The notes under the pieces are model-generated. The model did not search any database. It worked only from the letters and a program-made list of their open reading frames with translations, and had not been told where the DNA came from. This document shows, piece after piece, positions 1-7,592 of a DNA stretch of 56,714 nucleotides (position 1 is its first letter; every line of letters starts with the position of its first letter). The translations under genes were made by a program, and so were the position numbers. Origin of the DNA: an uncultured Desulfobulbaceae bacterium (GTDB taxonomy: Bacteria; Desulfobacterota; Desulfobulbia; Desulfobulbales; BM004); NCBI GenBank assembly GCA_947259115.1, contig CAMYKS010000013.1, forward strand, positions 1 to 56,714. The letters are read 5' to 3'.

Positions 1-60
1 CCCTTTGAGTTGATTGCTGGATACTTTCATACTCAGCATAGCAGGGAGTTTATTTCTTGA
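1..60 (+). CDS. Possible 3' end of a gene cut by the window edge
   Basis: Frame 1 is open from the first base and stops at TGA 58-60, giving 19 codons that end in ...HTQHSREFIS. The composition looks protein-like, but nothing identifies a family and the stretch is too short to prove coding. Its only support is the uninterrupted frame at the edge followed by a non-coding gap before the transposase remnant. Confidence 0.25.
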   Translation, partial: PFELIAGYFHTQHSREFIS

Positions 61-122
61 CTATGTTGGGAGGTGCCTTTTATATGATTATCAGGCTTGC
101 GTTATTTGAGATATAGGAATGG

Positions 123-1045
123 ATTGCAAGAAAACCACGCATTCATGTACCGGACGGCGTCTATCATGTTCTCTTGCGTGGCAATTGTGGACAGGCTTTT
201 TTTTCTCTAAGAAAGACCGGGCGCGATTCTCTTTCCTGCTGCAGGAAGGTACAGAAAGATTCACATATCTGCTTCATGCATTCTGCTAAATGACCAACCA
301 TGTCCACCTGGTCATCCAGGTAAGTGACGCGCCCCTTTCGAAGATCATGCAGAATCTTTCTTTCCGTAATACAAAATATATCAACAAAAAAAAGAACCGA
401 ATCGGACATCTTTTCCAGGGCCGCTATAAGACGATACTCGTTGATGCGGATGCATATCTGTTGGAACTTGTCCGTTACATACATAATAATCCGTTACGGG
501 CAAACCTTGTCAAAGACCCGGCTGACTATCCCTGGAGCAGTCATCGAATCTACCTGGGCCTTGATAGCCTGCCCTTCCTGACAACCGACAGCGTCTTGGG
601 ACAGTTTGGTACACAGCTAAAAACATGCCGTAAAAATTATCTTTTGTTTGTTTTAAAAGGAGATACCAATAAAGCAGAACAGCGAAAAGAGTTTTATACC
701 GGCGAACATGATTCCCGGGTGTTTGGCGATGAACGGTTTCTGGGCAAGGTGCTCAATATAAGTCCATCTCCCCAGAAGACTGTTTCATTGGATAAACTGG
801 TTGACATTGTATGTAATAAGTATTCGATAACGAAAAATGATCTGACAGGCAAATCCCGTAACCGAAGGTTATCTGAAGCAAGGGGCGTTATAGGCTGGCT
901 GGCATCAGAGAAGACTTCCTCCAACCTGACAGAAGTTGCAAGTTTGTTGAATAGGGATCCGGCGAATATAAGCCGAGCTGTAAAAAAAATAAGAGAAAAC
1001 AAGCCGGATATAATAAAGTTGATTAAATTACCAAAAGACAAATAA
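123..1045 (+). pseudogene. REP-associated tyrosine transposase (RAYT, IS200-like Y1 family), degraded
   Basis: The family consists of single-strand DNA transposases with an HUH motif and one catalytic tyrosine that act on REP palindromes. The expected N-terminus (ARKPRIHVPDGVYHV, then LRGN) is readable from 123, but the usual ATG is ATT. A run of eight T at 197-204 is one base short, so the reading frame changes there. An in-frame TAA at 287-289 then replaces the leucine codon that normally sits between HAFC and MTNHVHL. From ATG 290 a clean 251-codon frame remains. It holds the HUH histidines (NHVH), the probable catalytic Tyr (residue 30 of that frame, in TKYINKK), the GHLFQGRYK segment, and a C-terminal helix-turn-helix resembling the DnaA-type domain common in this subfamily. 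Three independent lesions argue for a dead gene. Re-initiation at 290 would lose the first strand of the HUH domain. Confidence 0.85.
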
Positions 1046-1061
1046 CGCAATAACGCAATCC

Positions 1062-1091
1062 TGACCCCTTTTTTCGTGACCCCTTTTTTCG
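1062..1091 (+). repeat. Tandem 15-bp repeat at the 3' end of the transposase remnant
   Basis: TGACCCCTTTTTTCG occurs twice back to back, without mismatch. The CTGACCCC core recurs in the hairpin at 5501-5560, which suggests both derive from the REP-like element mobilised by the adjacent transposase. This link is inferred from the shared core and the family's known REP association. Confidence 0.5.
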
Positions 1092-1170
1092 GCAGATGTA
1101 TCCAAACTATTGATAGCTTCACATGAAAATTTACTGGTAAAAGCTGATTTGTCCGGGATAAAGGTAAATC

Positions 1171-2157
1171 TTGATAGGCTTTTTCTACAGACTCGTTGTG
1201 CAGCCCAATGTTAATCTAAGGTGCATTAGGAAATATATAGGAAATGTACATAATTTGAAAAAACTCAGAGTCCCGTTAATACTTCTTGTTTCTTTTTGGT
1301 TAATAGCCGTTATTTTATGGCAGGCTACCGGCAATATATTCCTGTTGTTCAATTTCGGTTATATCGGAACAGCGGTTGGGGTCGGAATAGGTCTATACCA
1401 ATTATTACCACGAAAAAAGAAACCTTCGGGCAGGCGCTTTGCTCAACTGCTTGTTGGTATTTACATGCTGTTTTTCCTGGGCATCATTAAAAAGGAAAAC
1501 ATGCAATTGGAAGGTTTCTTTTTCTACCTGCTGACCGGCTTATTTTCTGGCTCGGTTATACATTACCTGGTGGCAAAAATTGCCGGGCCGGTCCTTTTCG
1601 GAAGGGGCTACTGCGGCTGGTCATGCTGGACTGCCATGGTCCTTGATTATCTACCTTACAAGCGGAACAGACTGGGCAGACTGGCTCTAAAATGGGAACA
1701 AATGCGATATGTCCATTTTGCTTTCAGCCTGCTGCTGGTTCTGGCACTGTGGTTCCTTTTCCAGTACAGACCACCCCCAAATGGAATGGAAGCCCTGGCC
1801 TGGCTCGGTGCAGGTAATGTGATCTACTTTACCTCTGCTATTGCTTTGGCTTATATGCTCAAGGACAACAGGGCTTTCTGCAAATATCTCTGCCCGATCA
1901 CTGCGATTCTCAAGGTTAGTTCACGGTTTTCTCTCCTTAAGATTGCAGGGGAAGAAAATAATTGCACTCAGTGCGGTGCATGTAATAAAAACTGTCCCAT
2001 GGACATTAACATCATGGAGTACGTGAACCATGGCAAGAGGGTCTTGTCAACTGAGTGTATTTTTTGCCTGACATGTACGACCGTGTGCCCGGAAGGAATT
2101 CTGGAAAGTACTTTCAGGTGGGATGTTGGCGGTATGGAACATATTCAAAGAAGATGA
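1171..2157 (+). CDS. NapH/MauN-like membrane 4Fe-4S ferredoxin
   Basis: A polytopic inner-membrane iron-sulfur protein that probably passes electrons between the quinone pool and a periplasmic or cytoplasmic partner. Several hydrophobic segments span residues 33-215. The family's paired motifs are present: CGWSC (Cys148, Cys152) and CKYLC (Cys237, Cys241). Two 4Fe-4S ferredoxin motifs close the protein: Cys265/268/271/275 and Cys296/299/302/306, the second followed by Pro. The 328-residue length fits. The start is uncertain: TTG 1171 has AAGG upstream, but an internal start near LKKLRVP (about 1255) would also give a complete protein. The nap or mau partner genes are absent, so the electron donor and acceptor are unknown. 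An attC-like hairpin begins just after the stop. Confidence 0.8.
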   Translation: MIGFFYRLVVQPNVNLRCIRKYIGNVHNLKKLRVPLILLVSFWLIAVILWQATGNIFLLFNFGYIGTAVGVGIGLYQLLPRKKKPSGRRFAQLLVGIYMLFFLGIIKKENMQLEGFFFYLLTGLFSGSVIHYLVAKIAGPVLFGRGYCGWSCWTAMVLDYLPYKRNRLGRLALKWEQMRYVHFAFSLLLVLALWFLFQYRPPPNGMEALAWLGAGNVIYFTSAIALAYMLKDNRAFCKYLCPITAILKVSSRFSLLKIAGEENNCTQCGACNKNCPMDINIMEYVNHGKRVLSTECIFCLTCTTVCPEGILESTFRWDVGGMEHIQRR

Positions 2158-2160
2158 ACC

Positions 2161-2247
2161 TGCACAACAAATCGCTACCTTGACGGGAAGAAACAGGCGT
2201 GGTTGACGGAAATGCTTCTGGCCCGCCAACTGAGCTCAAACGAGCAG
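2161..2247 (+). repeat. Degenerate attC-like imperfect hairpin
   Basis: The sequence begins CACAACAAATCGCT and ends with a GAGCTCAAACG segment, the layout seen in integron attC sites, where AACAA...GCT faces AGCTCAA...GTT. Inner arms CTTGACGGGAAGAA and TTCTGGCCCGCCAAC pair imperfectly with two unpaired bases. The 3' GTT core is missing, so the site would be inactive if real. It lies directly after one stop codon and before the next ribosome-binding site. Confidence 0.3.
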
Positions 2248-2265
2248 TAGCAATAGGAGAGTTAT

Positions 2266-2694
2266 TTGATCCTAAAGGTGAATCAAAAAAAATCAATATT
2301 AATAGTAATCCTTTTGATACTTTTTATTCCAGGGTACTTTAACTTTTATAGTCCTTTCATATCAGGAAGTTATCAAAATATTCCTTTGTGGGGTAATGTC
2401 ATAATTGTTGCATTTATTATTTTTACAGTACTTCTCACAATTAAATCCTTTTCGTTCCAAATAAAGATAACCAAAGATGGTATTACTCAAATAACATTTG
2501 GCAGATGGACTGTAGGATGGAATGAAATGCAAGGTTGGGAACATTCAGAAGTAGATGATATTAATTATTTGTATCTTGAATTAACAGCATGCAAAGGTAA
2601 GAAGGAATTATTACCTGCACTTTTAACCCAACAAAATCTCGCTGCAATTAAATCAGTTTTAGAGGAAAAAGTCGGCCAACCTATGATTAAATAA
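2266..2694 (+). CDS. Small membrane protein with a PH-like C-terminal part, unknown function
   Basis: 142 residues. Two hydrophobic segments (about 9-30 and 43-62) are followed by a soluble strand-rich half containing IKITKDGITQITFGRWTVGW, a pattern seen in bacterial PH-like/YcxB-like membrane proteins. No family is assigned with confidence. The TTG start at 2266 is preceded by TAGGAGAG at a good distance, which decides the start. The gene is AT-rich relative to pyruvate kinase and the B12 operon. It is flanked by attC-like hairpins on both sides, so a gene-cassette origin is plausible. Confidence 0.55.
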   Translation: MILKVNQKKSILIVILLILFIPGYFNFYSPFISGSYQNIPLWGNVIIVAFIIFTVLLTIKSFSFQIKITKDGITQITFGRWTVGWNEMQGWEHSEVDDINYLYLELTACKGKKELLPALLTQQNLAAIKSVLEEKVGQPMIK

Positions 2695-2698
2695 AAAA

Positions 2699-2825
2699 CT
2701 GCTAACCAGGCATTCCACGCTGACCCCAAGGGCACGCATTCTCTTGGCACTGACAAATTAGGTGTTTACTTAAACCGGCTAGCCTCGAGTTACCCTTGGG
2801 GCAGGTGAATTTAATCGTTGGGGCA
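2699..2825 (+). repeat. attC-like site (long imperfect palindrome)
   Basis: A GCTAAC end and a GTTGGGG end bracket arms CTGACCCCAAGGG (2720-2732) and CCCTTGGGGCAG (2793-2804). The arms pair along their whole length except for one extra A on one strand. Unpaired extrahelical bases and AAC/GTT ends are the recognition features of integron attC sites folded as single strands. The element starts five bases after a stop codon and ends 25 bases before the next start, as in cassette arrays. The cores deviate from strict RYYYAAC/GTTRRRY. A REP-type hairpin is the main alternative because of the CTGACCCC core. Confidence 0.45.
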
Positions 2826-2850
2826 GAAAGCTTAAAATAGAGGCTGAAAA

Positions 2851-3891
2851 ATGAAGAGAACAGATGTTATGGAGATCATCAAGCTTTGTCGTAATATTGA
2901 TGAAACGGCCAGAGATGTTTACGCAAAACTCAGTAATTTGGCTGATGATAAAGAATTGTCCGCTTTCTGGGCAAAAATGTCACAAGAAGAAGCCGAACAC
3001 ATTTCCTTCTGGAAACGTACTGAACTCTTTGAGGTTTTCTCAGATATGCCAAATCTATTTGAAAAACCAAAGGAAGTCATTACAGATTTAACGAATGCTT
3101 TATCACGTTCTCGGAGTCTCCTTAGTCAATGCGAAGAAAATTGCAGTATTCAAAATTCTTTCACACTTGCCTACCGGATGGAATTTTACCTTTTGCATCC
3201 TGCATTCGAGGTCCTATTTCACCTTCTAGGCCCTCTAGCAGGTGGTACCAATCCTGAGGATGAATATGAATCACATATTTCACAGTTCATTGACATGTTC
3301 AACAAGCATTGCCATGTAACACCGGAGTTGGAACTCCTCAGCGAAACACTTCACAGATTATGGAAGGAGAATAAACAACTCGCTTTGCAATCCACCCATG
3401 ATGATTTGACCGAGGTTCTTAACCGGCGTGGTTTTTTTACTCTTTCTATCCAGTTTGCGTATCTAGCCCAGCGTACAAAATCCACTCTGGCAATTATGAT
3501 GATTGACCTGGATCATTTCAAATCAATTAATGATAATTATGGTCACTCAGTTGGTGACCTTGTACTCAAAAAAACAGCCAGTATCATTAAAAAAGAACTA
3601 CGAACCTCCGACATCGTCGGACGTTATGGTGGTGAGGAGTTCATTGTCCTGCTCTCCCAAACAAAAAACGGCGCTACAGTAAATATTGCTGAAAAAATTA
3701 GAAAAGCTATAGAAAACAACCCTCCCGAAGGTATACCGCTGAAAGTGAGCATCGGCTTTGCAGAGAGAGTAATGGGACAGCAGGTTAGAGAAGAATACAT
3801 GGAACTCATAAAGAGAGCTGACAAAGCTCTTTACGTTGCTAAAAATGCTGGGAGAAATAAGACCGTAGAATATACTTCTGAAAAAGAATAG
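2851..3891 (+). CDS. Diguanylate cyclase with N-terminal ferritin-like helical domain
   Basis: The C-terminal GGDEF domain (about residues 175-340) would make cyclic di-GMP from two GTP. The active-site motif is GGEEF at residues 260-264. An RxxD inhibitory site (RTSD, 251-254) sits exactly five residues before it, so product feedback is expected. The substrate loop reads DLDHFKSINDNYGH. The first 150 residues are helical and carry EEAEH and other Glu/His placements resembling rubrerythrin or ferritin-like domains, suggesting an iron, oxygen or redox input; that domain call is tentative. There are no membrane segments, so the enzyme should be cytoplasmic. The ATG start follows an AT-rich leader with no strong ribosome site. 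attC-like hairpins lie on both sides, and the second overlaps the TAG stop. Confidence 0.85.
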   Translation: MKRTDVMEIIKLCRNIDETARDVYAKLSNLADDKELSAFWAKMSQEEAEHISFWKRTELFEVFSDMPNLFEKPKEVITDLTNALSRSRSLLSQCEENCSIQNSFTLAYRMEFYLLHPAFEVLFHLLGPLAGGTNPEDEYESHISQFIDMFNKHCHVTPELELLSETLHRLWKENKQLALQSTHDDLTEVLNRRGFFTLSIQFAYLAQRTKSTLAIMMIDLDHFKSINDNYGHSVGDLVLKKTASIIKKELRTSDIVGRYGGEEFIVLLSQTKNGATVNIAEKIRKAIENNPPEGIPLKVSIGFAERVMGQQVREEYMELIKRADKALYVAKNAGRNKTVEYTSEKE

Positions 3892-3957
3892 CCCCAACAA
3901 ATTGCTAGGGTTGCCAGCACTGACGCGCTGTCAACCTGTGAGCTCAAGCGTTCGTCG
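3890..3957 (+). repeat. attC-like site
   Basis: CCCCAACAAATTGCT at the left faces GAGCTCAAGCGTT at the right, very close to the standard AACAA...GCT / AGC..CAAGCGTT arrangement of attC sites. Inner arms GGTTGCCAGC and GCTGTCAACC pair with a single mismatch around an 8-base loop. The total length of about 68 bp is typical. The TAG stop of the GGDEF gene overlaps its left edge, as is usual for cassette genes. No integrase gene is present in the window. Confidence 0.5.
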
Positions 3958-3974
3958 CCACCACCTAATCACGC

Positions 3975-4003
3975 TTGACGTTAATCACGCAACACGTTAA
4001 TAT
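3975..4003 (+). promoter_or_regulatory. Sigma-70 promoter and repeat operator of higBA
   Basis: TTGACG (3975-3980) is spaced 17 bp from TAATAT (3998-4003), a near-consensus promoter. Transcription should begin about 7 bases later, almost at the higB ATG (4011), so the mRNA would be nearly leaderless. ACGTTAAT is repeated at 3978-3985 and 3994-4001, covering both promoter elements and forming a likely operator for HigA. The last part is inference. Confidence 0.6.
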
Positions 4004-4010
4004 ATGTCTT

Positions 4011-4289
4011 ATGATCCGATCCTTTAAGTGTTCCGATACCGCCGCGCTCACGAAAGGAAACCGTGTTAAACGATTTGCAAACATCGCTGCGGTTGCCCGA
4101 AGAAAGTTGAGACAACTTGAGATCGCAGGAAATCTTGAAGATCTGAGAATGCCCCCCGGGAACCTACTGGAGCCATTAAAAAAGAAACGGGCCGGTCAAT
4201 ACAGCATTCGTATCAACCAGCAATGGCGCGTCTGTTTTCGCTGGACTGACGCTGGAGCTGAAGATGTTGAAATCGTGGATTACCATTGA
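4011..4289 (+). CDS. higB: HigB/RelE-family toxin
   Basis: 92 residues, the normal size for HigB toxins, which cut mRNA on the ribosome. The start MIRSFKC and the conserved segments RKLRQLEIA, LEDLRMPPGN, QYSIRINQQWRVCFRW and DVEIVDYH match the family from end to end. ATG 4011 was chosen over upstream in-frame codons because family members begin MIRSFK and because the promoter TAATAT ends only seven bases before it. The antitoxin gene follows after 12 bases. Toxin-first order is characteristic of higBA. Location between attC-like sites suggests it arrived as a mobile cassette and may stabilise the region. Confidence 0.93.
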   Translation: MIRSFKCSDTAALTKGNRVKRFANIAAVARRKLRQLEIAGNLEDLRMPPGNLLEPLKKKRAGQYSIRINQQWRVCFRWTDAGAEDVEIVDYH

Positions 4290-4301
4290 GGTGAATTAGT
4301 T

Positions 4302-4613
4302 ATGAGTAAACTTAAACCTGTTACTCCCGGAGAAATCCTTCTTGAGGAATTTCTAAAACCCTTGGGGCTCAGTCAGTATCGTTTGGCTAAAGAGATCGGT
4401 GTGCCAGCACAACGCATAAGTGAAATTGTTGCGGGCAAACGCTCCATCACGGCTGACACCGACTTACGGTTGTGTAAATTTTTCGGTCTTTCTAACGGAT
4501 ATTGGCTACGTGCACAAGCAGCACATGACACAGAGGTTGCCGAGCGTAAGATGGGTCGTGTTTTGACAAAGATTAAGCCATGGACCACAGTCGTGGCCCA
4601 ACAAAACGATTAG
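4302..4613 (+). CDS. higA: HigA antitoxin, XRE-type DNA-binding protein
   Basis: 103 residues. It begins MSKLKPVTPGEILLEEFLKP, the standard HigA N-terminus, followed by an XRE helix-turn-helix (about residues 22-60: LSQYRLAKEIGVPAQRISEI) and the family's GLSNGYWLRAQAAHDTEVA segment. It binds HigB and represses the shared promoter at 3975-4003. It is translated 12 bases after higB, with GAGGTGAATTAGTT before the ATG. The protein looks intact. Confidence 0.93.
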   Translation: MSKLKPVTPGEILLEEFLKPLGLSQYRLAKEIGVPAQRISEIVAGKRSITADTDLRLCKFFGLSNGYWLRAQAAHDTEVAERKMGRVLTKIKPWTTVVAQQND

Positions 4614-4755
4614 GCGCAACTACTTGACGAGAAAAGAAACGGGAATTAGGCATTTATTGTAAAAGTAAATCCACTGTTTCCTGAATTCAATATTTGAACA
4701 AAAAACAATTCTATGACACCTTGTTGATTAGGTAATGTTTTGAAGGAACAACAAA

Positions 4756-5406
4756 ATGCAAAACATGACAAAAGCGGAACTCGTTGCAAAGCTTGAGCGG
4801 ATGAAGCTTAGGGAAAGGCGCCATCGCGTCTTGCTTGATGATTCTAGTGATCCTATATTTAGTTTTAATCGTAAAGGGGAATACCTCTATGTAAATCGAC
4901 AATTTGCAGCAGGTCTCGACGGTAACGTTATCCCTGCTGATATTATTGGTAAAACCATTTGGGATTTTTTCCCTCACGACGAGGCTGAAAAGCGTTTTGC
5001 AGTTGTTAAGTGGGTTTTTGAAAATAGGATTCCTAAGAACATTGAGGTGAAGGTGCCGAAAGCAAGTGGCGACACCTATTACCTGACTACCGTGAAGCCC
5101 ATTTTTGACGAAAATAATGAGGTTGATTACATCATATGCATTTCTAAAGAGATCACTGAACGCAAGGAATATGAAGCTAATCTTAAAAGTAGAACCGTTG
5201 CGCTGGAACGAGCACTTCAAGAAATCAAAGATCTGCAGGACATAGTGCCGATATGCTCTTATTGTAAGAAAATTCGAAATGACAAGGGGTATTGGAATAG
5301 CGTGGAGAGCTACATCAACAAACACACTGGAGCTGAGATGAGCCATGGGATATGCCCTGACTGTCTCTCAAAGGCTTACGAAGAGGCGGGGCTTGACCTT
5401 CCTTAA
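4756..5406 (+). CDS. PAS sensor protein with C-terminal cysteine-rich module
   Basis: 216 residues, soluble. A PAS domain (about residues 24-138) contains DSSDPIFSFNRKGEYLYVN and ends with the PAC-type ICISKEITERKEYE. A coiled coil (about 135-165) leads to a terminal module with ICSYCKKI and HGICPDC, four cysteines that could bind zinc or another metal. That module recurs at the end of PAS proteins and cyclases in Desulfobacterota. There is no output domain (kinase, GGDEF, HTH), so it may work through a partner. ATG 4756 follows GAAGGAACAACAAA. The antisense frame across this gene is a shadow. Confidence 0.75.
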   Translation: MQNMTKAELVAKLERMKLRERRHRVLLDDSSDPIFSFNRKGEYLYVNRQFAAGLDGNVIPADIIGKTIWDFFPHDEAEKRFAVVKWVFENRIPKNIEVKVPKASGDTYYLTTVKPIFDENNEVDYIICISKEITERKEYEANLKSRTVALERALQEIKDLQDIVPICSYCKKIRNDKGYWNSVESYINKHTGAEMSHGICPDCLSKAYEEAGLDLP

Positions 5407-5500
5407 ATTGACGGGAATTTGCCGAATTTTAGCGGATTCAAATGAATCGTTGCAAAAACCGAAAAAACTTAATCCGACTAAACTGCAAATATTATAATCA

Positions 5501-5560
5501 GGGGCAGAGTAAAATTAACTGAGAAACCGTGAAGAATAAGCTTAATTTTATTCTGACCCC
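5501..5560. repeat. REP-like imperfect palindrome
   Basis: The arms 5501-5518 (GGGGCAGAGTAAAATTAA) and 5542-5560 (TTAATTTTATTCTGACCCC) pair along almost their whole length with one bulged base and one mismatch, around a 23-base loop. The CTGACCCC end matches the repeat beside the RAYT remnant at 1062-1091. This is the expected form of a REP element mobilised by that family. It sits between convergently unrelated genes and lacks a T tract, so it is not an ordinary terminator. Confidence 0.6.
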
Positions 5561-5630
5561 AATCAATTCTGCAACCTCAAGACCAGCGGATACGGCGCAA
5601 GCTTAACAAATCATCGATGAAGAAGATTAC

Positions 5631-7079
5631 ATGACCAGAACGAAGATAATTGCAACCCTGGGACCAACAACAGCCGATAAAGCCATTATTGAAAGACTGA
5701 TACTCTTGGGGGTTAATGTTTTTCGCCTCAATTTTAGCCATGGTGATTATGACTTTCATGCAAAGCTTATCAAAGATGCAAGAAGCCTTGCAGAACAGCT
5801 TAACAGGCCAATAGCCTTGCTTCAGGACATTTCCGGACCCAAAATCCGGGTAAAGCCGATGGAACCTGTTCAGTTGATTGAAAACAATCTTCTCTATATT
5901 TGGAGAAAAAACCCTCCCAAAGGGACACAGAACAGTATTTTCATCAACTATCCCAAAATCCTTGACGGGGTGTCCATTGGTGATCAGGTTTATTTTGCCG
6001 ACGGTACTATACGTTCAACTGTTGAAAGTATTGATTCCGATAAGGTCACTGTAAAAATCTTAACCGGGGGGAAGCTTACCACTGGAAAAGGTGTGAACCT
6101 TCCTGTGGGTCAGATCAAGATTTCAGCGATCACCCCAAAAGACAAAAAAGATATTAAATTCGGCATATCCCAAAAAATAGATCTCATAGCACTCTCTTTT
6201 GTTCAGTCTGCTGATGACATCCGAGAGGCCAAAGAGCTTATTAAAATGGCAGGAGAGGATGTACCTGTTTTTGCCAAGATAGAAAAAAGTTCCGCCCTGG
6301 AAAACATAGAAGACATTATTTTCGGAGCGGATGGTTTGATGATTGCCAGGGGGGACCTGGGTGTTGAGATGGGACCATATGTCATACCTGTTATACAGAA
6401 GCAGATCATTGCAAAGGCGAGGGAAAAGGGATTGCCGGTGATCATTGCGACCCAGATGCTGATGTCAATGGTGTCCTCACCGTACCCTACCAGGGCCGAG
6501 GTCTCTGATATTGCTAATGCGGTCCTGGATGGCGCGGATGCAGTGATGCTTTCTGATGAAACAACTGTCGGGGATTTTCCCGAAGAGGCAGTAAAAGTCA
6601 TTTCTGCCACTATAAACGAAACAGAGGAAGATTATCCATGGTATCGAGAATTTGTTGAAATTGAAATGCGGGACAACCGAAAAGCTATGGCGGCGGCAGC
6701 AATTGCCCTTTCCCAACGAATTGGGGTTTCGGCAATCGTCACGTTTACCGAAACAGGCTTGACCGCATTGATGATTGCCCGTCAGCGTCCAAAGGTTAGC
6801 ATTATTGCCGTTACAAGCAATGAAAAAACATACCGGCGATTGGCCGTTGTCTGGGGTGTCGAATCAGTTTTAGTCGACAGAAAGTACCAGGACAGCGATA
6901 AGGCGATTTTGAATTTTTACAAAAGAGCGGTAAAACAGAAGAGAATTGATCCGGAAGAACCGTTTATCGTCACGATCAGCCGTCACTCAACAAAGACAGG
7001 AACAACCAATGTCATCCAGCTTGTCGACAAGCAGAGTATAAAAGAACTCCAGACTCTTGCTTACAAGCCGAGAAATTAA
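5631..7079 (+). CDS. pyk: Pyruvate kinase
   Basis: 482 residues, full length. It converts phosphoenolpyruvate and ADP to pyruvate and ATP in the cytoplasm, the last step of glycolysis. It opens with TKIIATLGPTT and FRLNFSHG and contains the catalytic Lys216 (FAKIEKSSA) and the metal/substrate loop ARGDLGVE (residues 239-246). The signature helix reads MLSDETTVGDFPEEAV, where most enzymes have SGET. The C-terminal allosteric domain (about 345-482) is present and ends with a recognisable GTTNVIQL. ATG 5631 is chosen because family members start at TKI; GAAGAAG lies just upstream. The gene stands alone, bounded by the REP-like hairpin and a stretch of mobile-element debris. Confidence 0.95.
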   Translation: MTRTKIIATLGPTTADKAIIERLILLGVNVFRLNFSHGDYDFHAKLIKDARSLAEQLNRPIALLQDISGPKIRVKPMEPVQLIENNLLYIWRKNPPKGTQNSIFINYPKILDGVSIGDQVYFADGTIRSTVESIDSDKVTVKILTGGKLTTGKGVNLPVGQIKISAITPKDKKDIKFGISQKIDLIALSFVQSADDIREAKELIKMAGEDVPVFAKIEKSSALENIEDIIFGADGLMIARGDLGVEMGPYVIPVIQKQIIAKAREKGLPVIIATQMLMSMVSSPYPTRAEVSDIANAVLDGADAVMLSDETTVGDFPEEAVKVISATINETEEDYPWYREFVEIEMRDNRKAMAAAAIALSQRIGVSAIVTFTETGLTALMIARQRPKVSIIAVTSNEKTYRRLAVVWGVESVLVDRKYQDSDKAILNFYKRAVKQKRIDPEEPFIVTISRHSTKTGTTNVIQLVDKQSIKELQTLAYKPRN

Positions 7080-7282
7080 TCAGTCCGGATGTCCAGCGTC
7101 CCTCCCCCTGCCCACGATGGATGTCCCGGGTTCCAATCATCTACTGGAGATGAAAACATGACAAAGGGATAACAATCTTTACTCCTGTATTCTTTTAAGA
7201 AACAAAGGATTTCAGGGGCACAACACAAAACCTCAACGATAAAATGCTGCGGACAAGCCGCAGATTTTATCGTTATCTTCAA
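7080..7282. other. Intergenic stretch without a recognised gene
   Basis: About 200 bp after pyk. It contains the short inverted segments AAAATGCTGCGG / CCGCAGATTTT near 7240-7270, a possible weak hairpin, and no open frame of protein-like composition. No terminator with a T tract is visible for pyk. Confidence 0.4.
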
Positions 7283-7405
7283 ATGATATATAAAACTCTC
7301 ATACAAAAAGCTGAGTCAGGAGATGCCAATGCTCAAGCTCAGCTAGAGGGGTCATCCATTAAAAGGCCCCTTGTAAAAATGAAAAAGAATTGCAGAATTC
7401 TTTGA
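7283..7405 (+). pseudogene. Fragment of a Sel1-repeat-type protein
   Basis: A 40-codon frame starts at ATG 7283 and includes IQKAESGDANAQAQLEG, the opening of a Sel1 (TPR-like) repeat. After the Leu-Glu-Gly the similarity ends abruptly and the reading frame runs into transposase-derived sequence. This looks like a gene cut by insertion or deletion. The repeat assignment rests on one partial motif. Confidence 0.35.
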
Positions 7406-7497
7406 ATAGTTACATAAATCAATTTTACAATCACAAGAGGTTGCATTCAGGGATCGGTTACTATCCTCCTGCTGAATATGAGCAACTGGTAACATAA
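7363..7497 (+). mobile_element. C-terminal remnant of an IS3-family transposase
   Basis: In the frame 7363-7497 the last 44 codons read ...SYINQFYNHKRLHSGIGY followed by YPPAEYEQLVT and TAA. FYNxKRxHSxxGYxxPxEYE is the characteristic end of the DDE integrase domain in IS3-group transposases. No upstream part and no terminal inverted repeats were found, so the element is a fragment. Confidence 0.75.
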
Positions 7498-7592
7498 ACC
7501 TATCCGTGTCCGTTTTATCGAGGGAAGATCACCGCTACAGTCGCTACCGCTCCTTTCGCGTCGGTTGATGGCTGACGATATTTACTATTCCG

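Noticed and set aside
4614..4755. GCGCAAC ... GTTGATT considered as attC after higA
   Set aside because: The ends do not pair and no inner arms were found. The cassette reading of the higBA right border is therefore open.
4711..5346. 211-codon minus-strand frame
   Set aside because: It lies entirely antisense to the PAS gene, whose motifs are clear. The product shows no domain.
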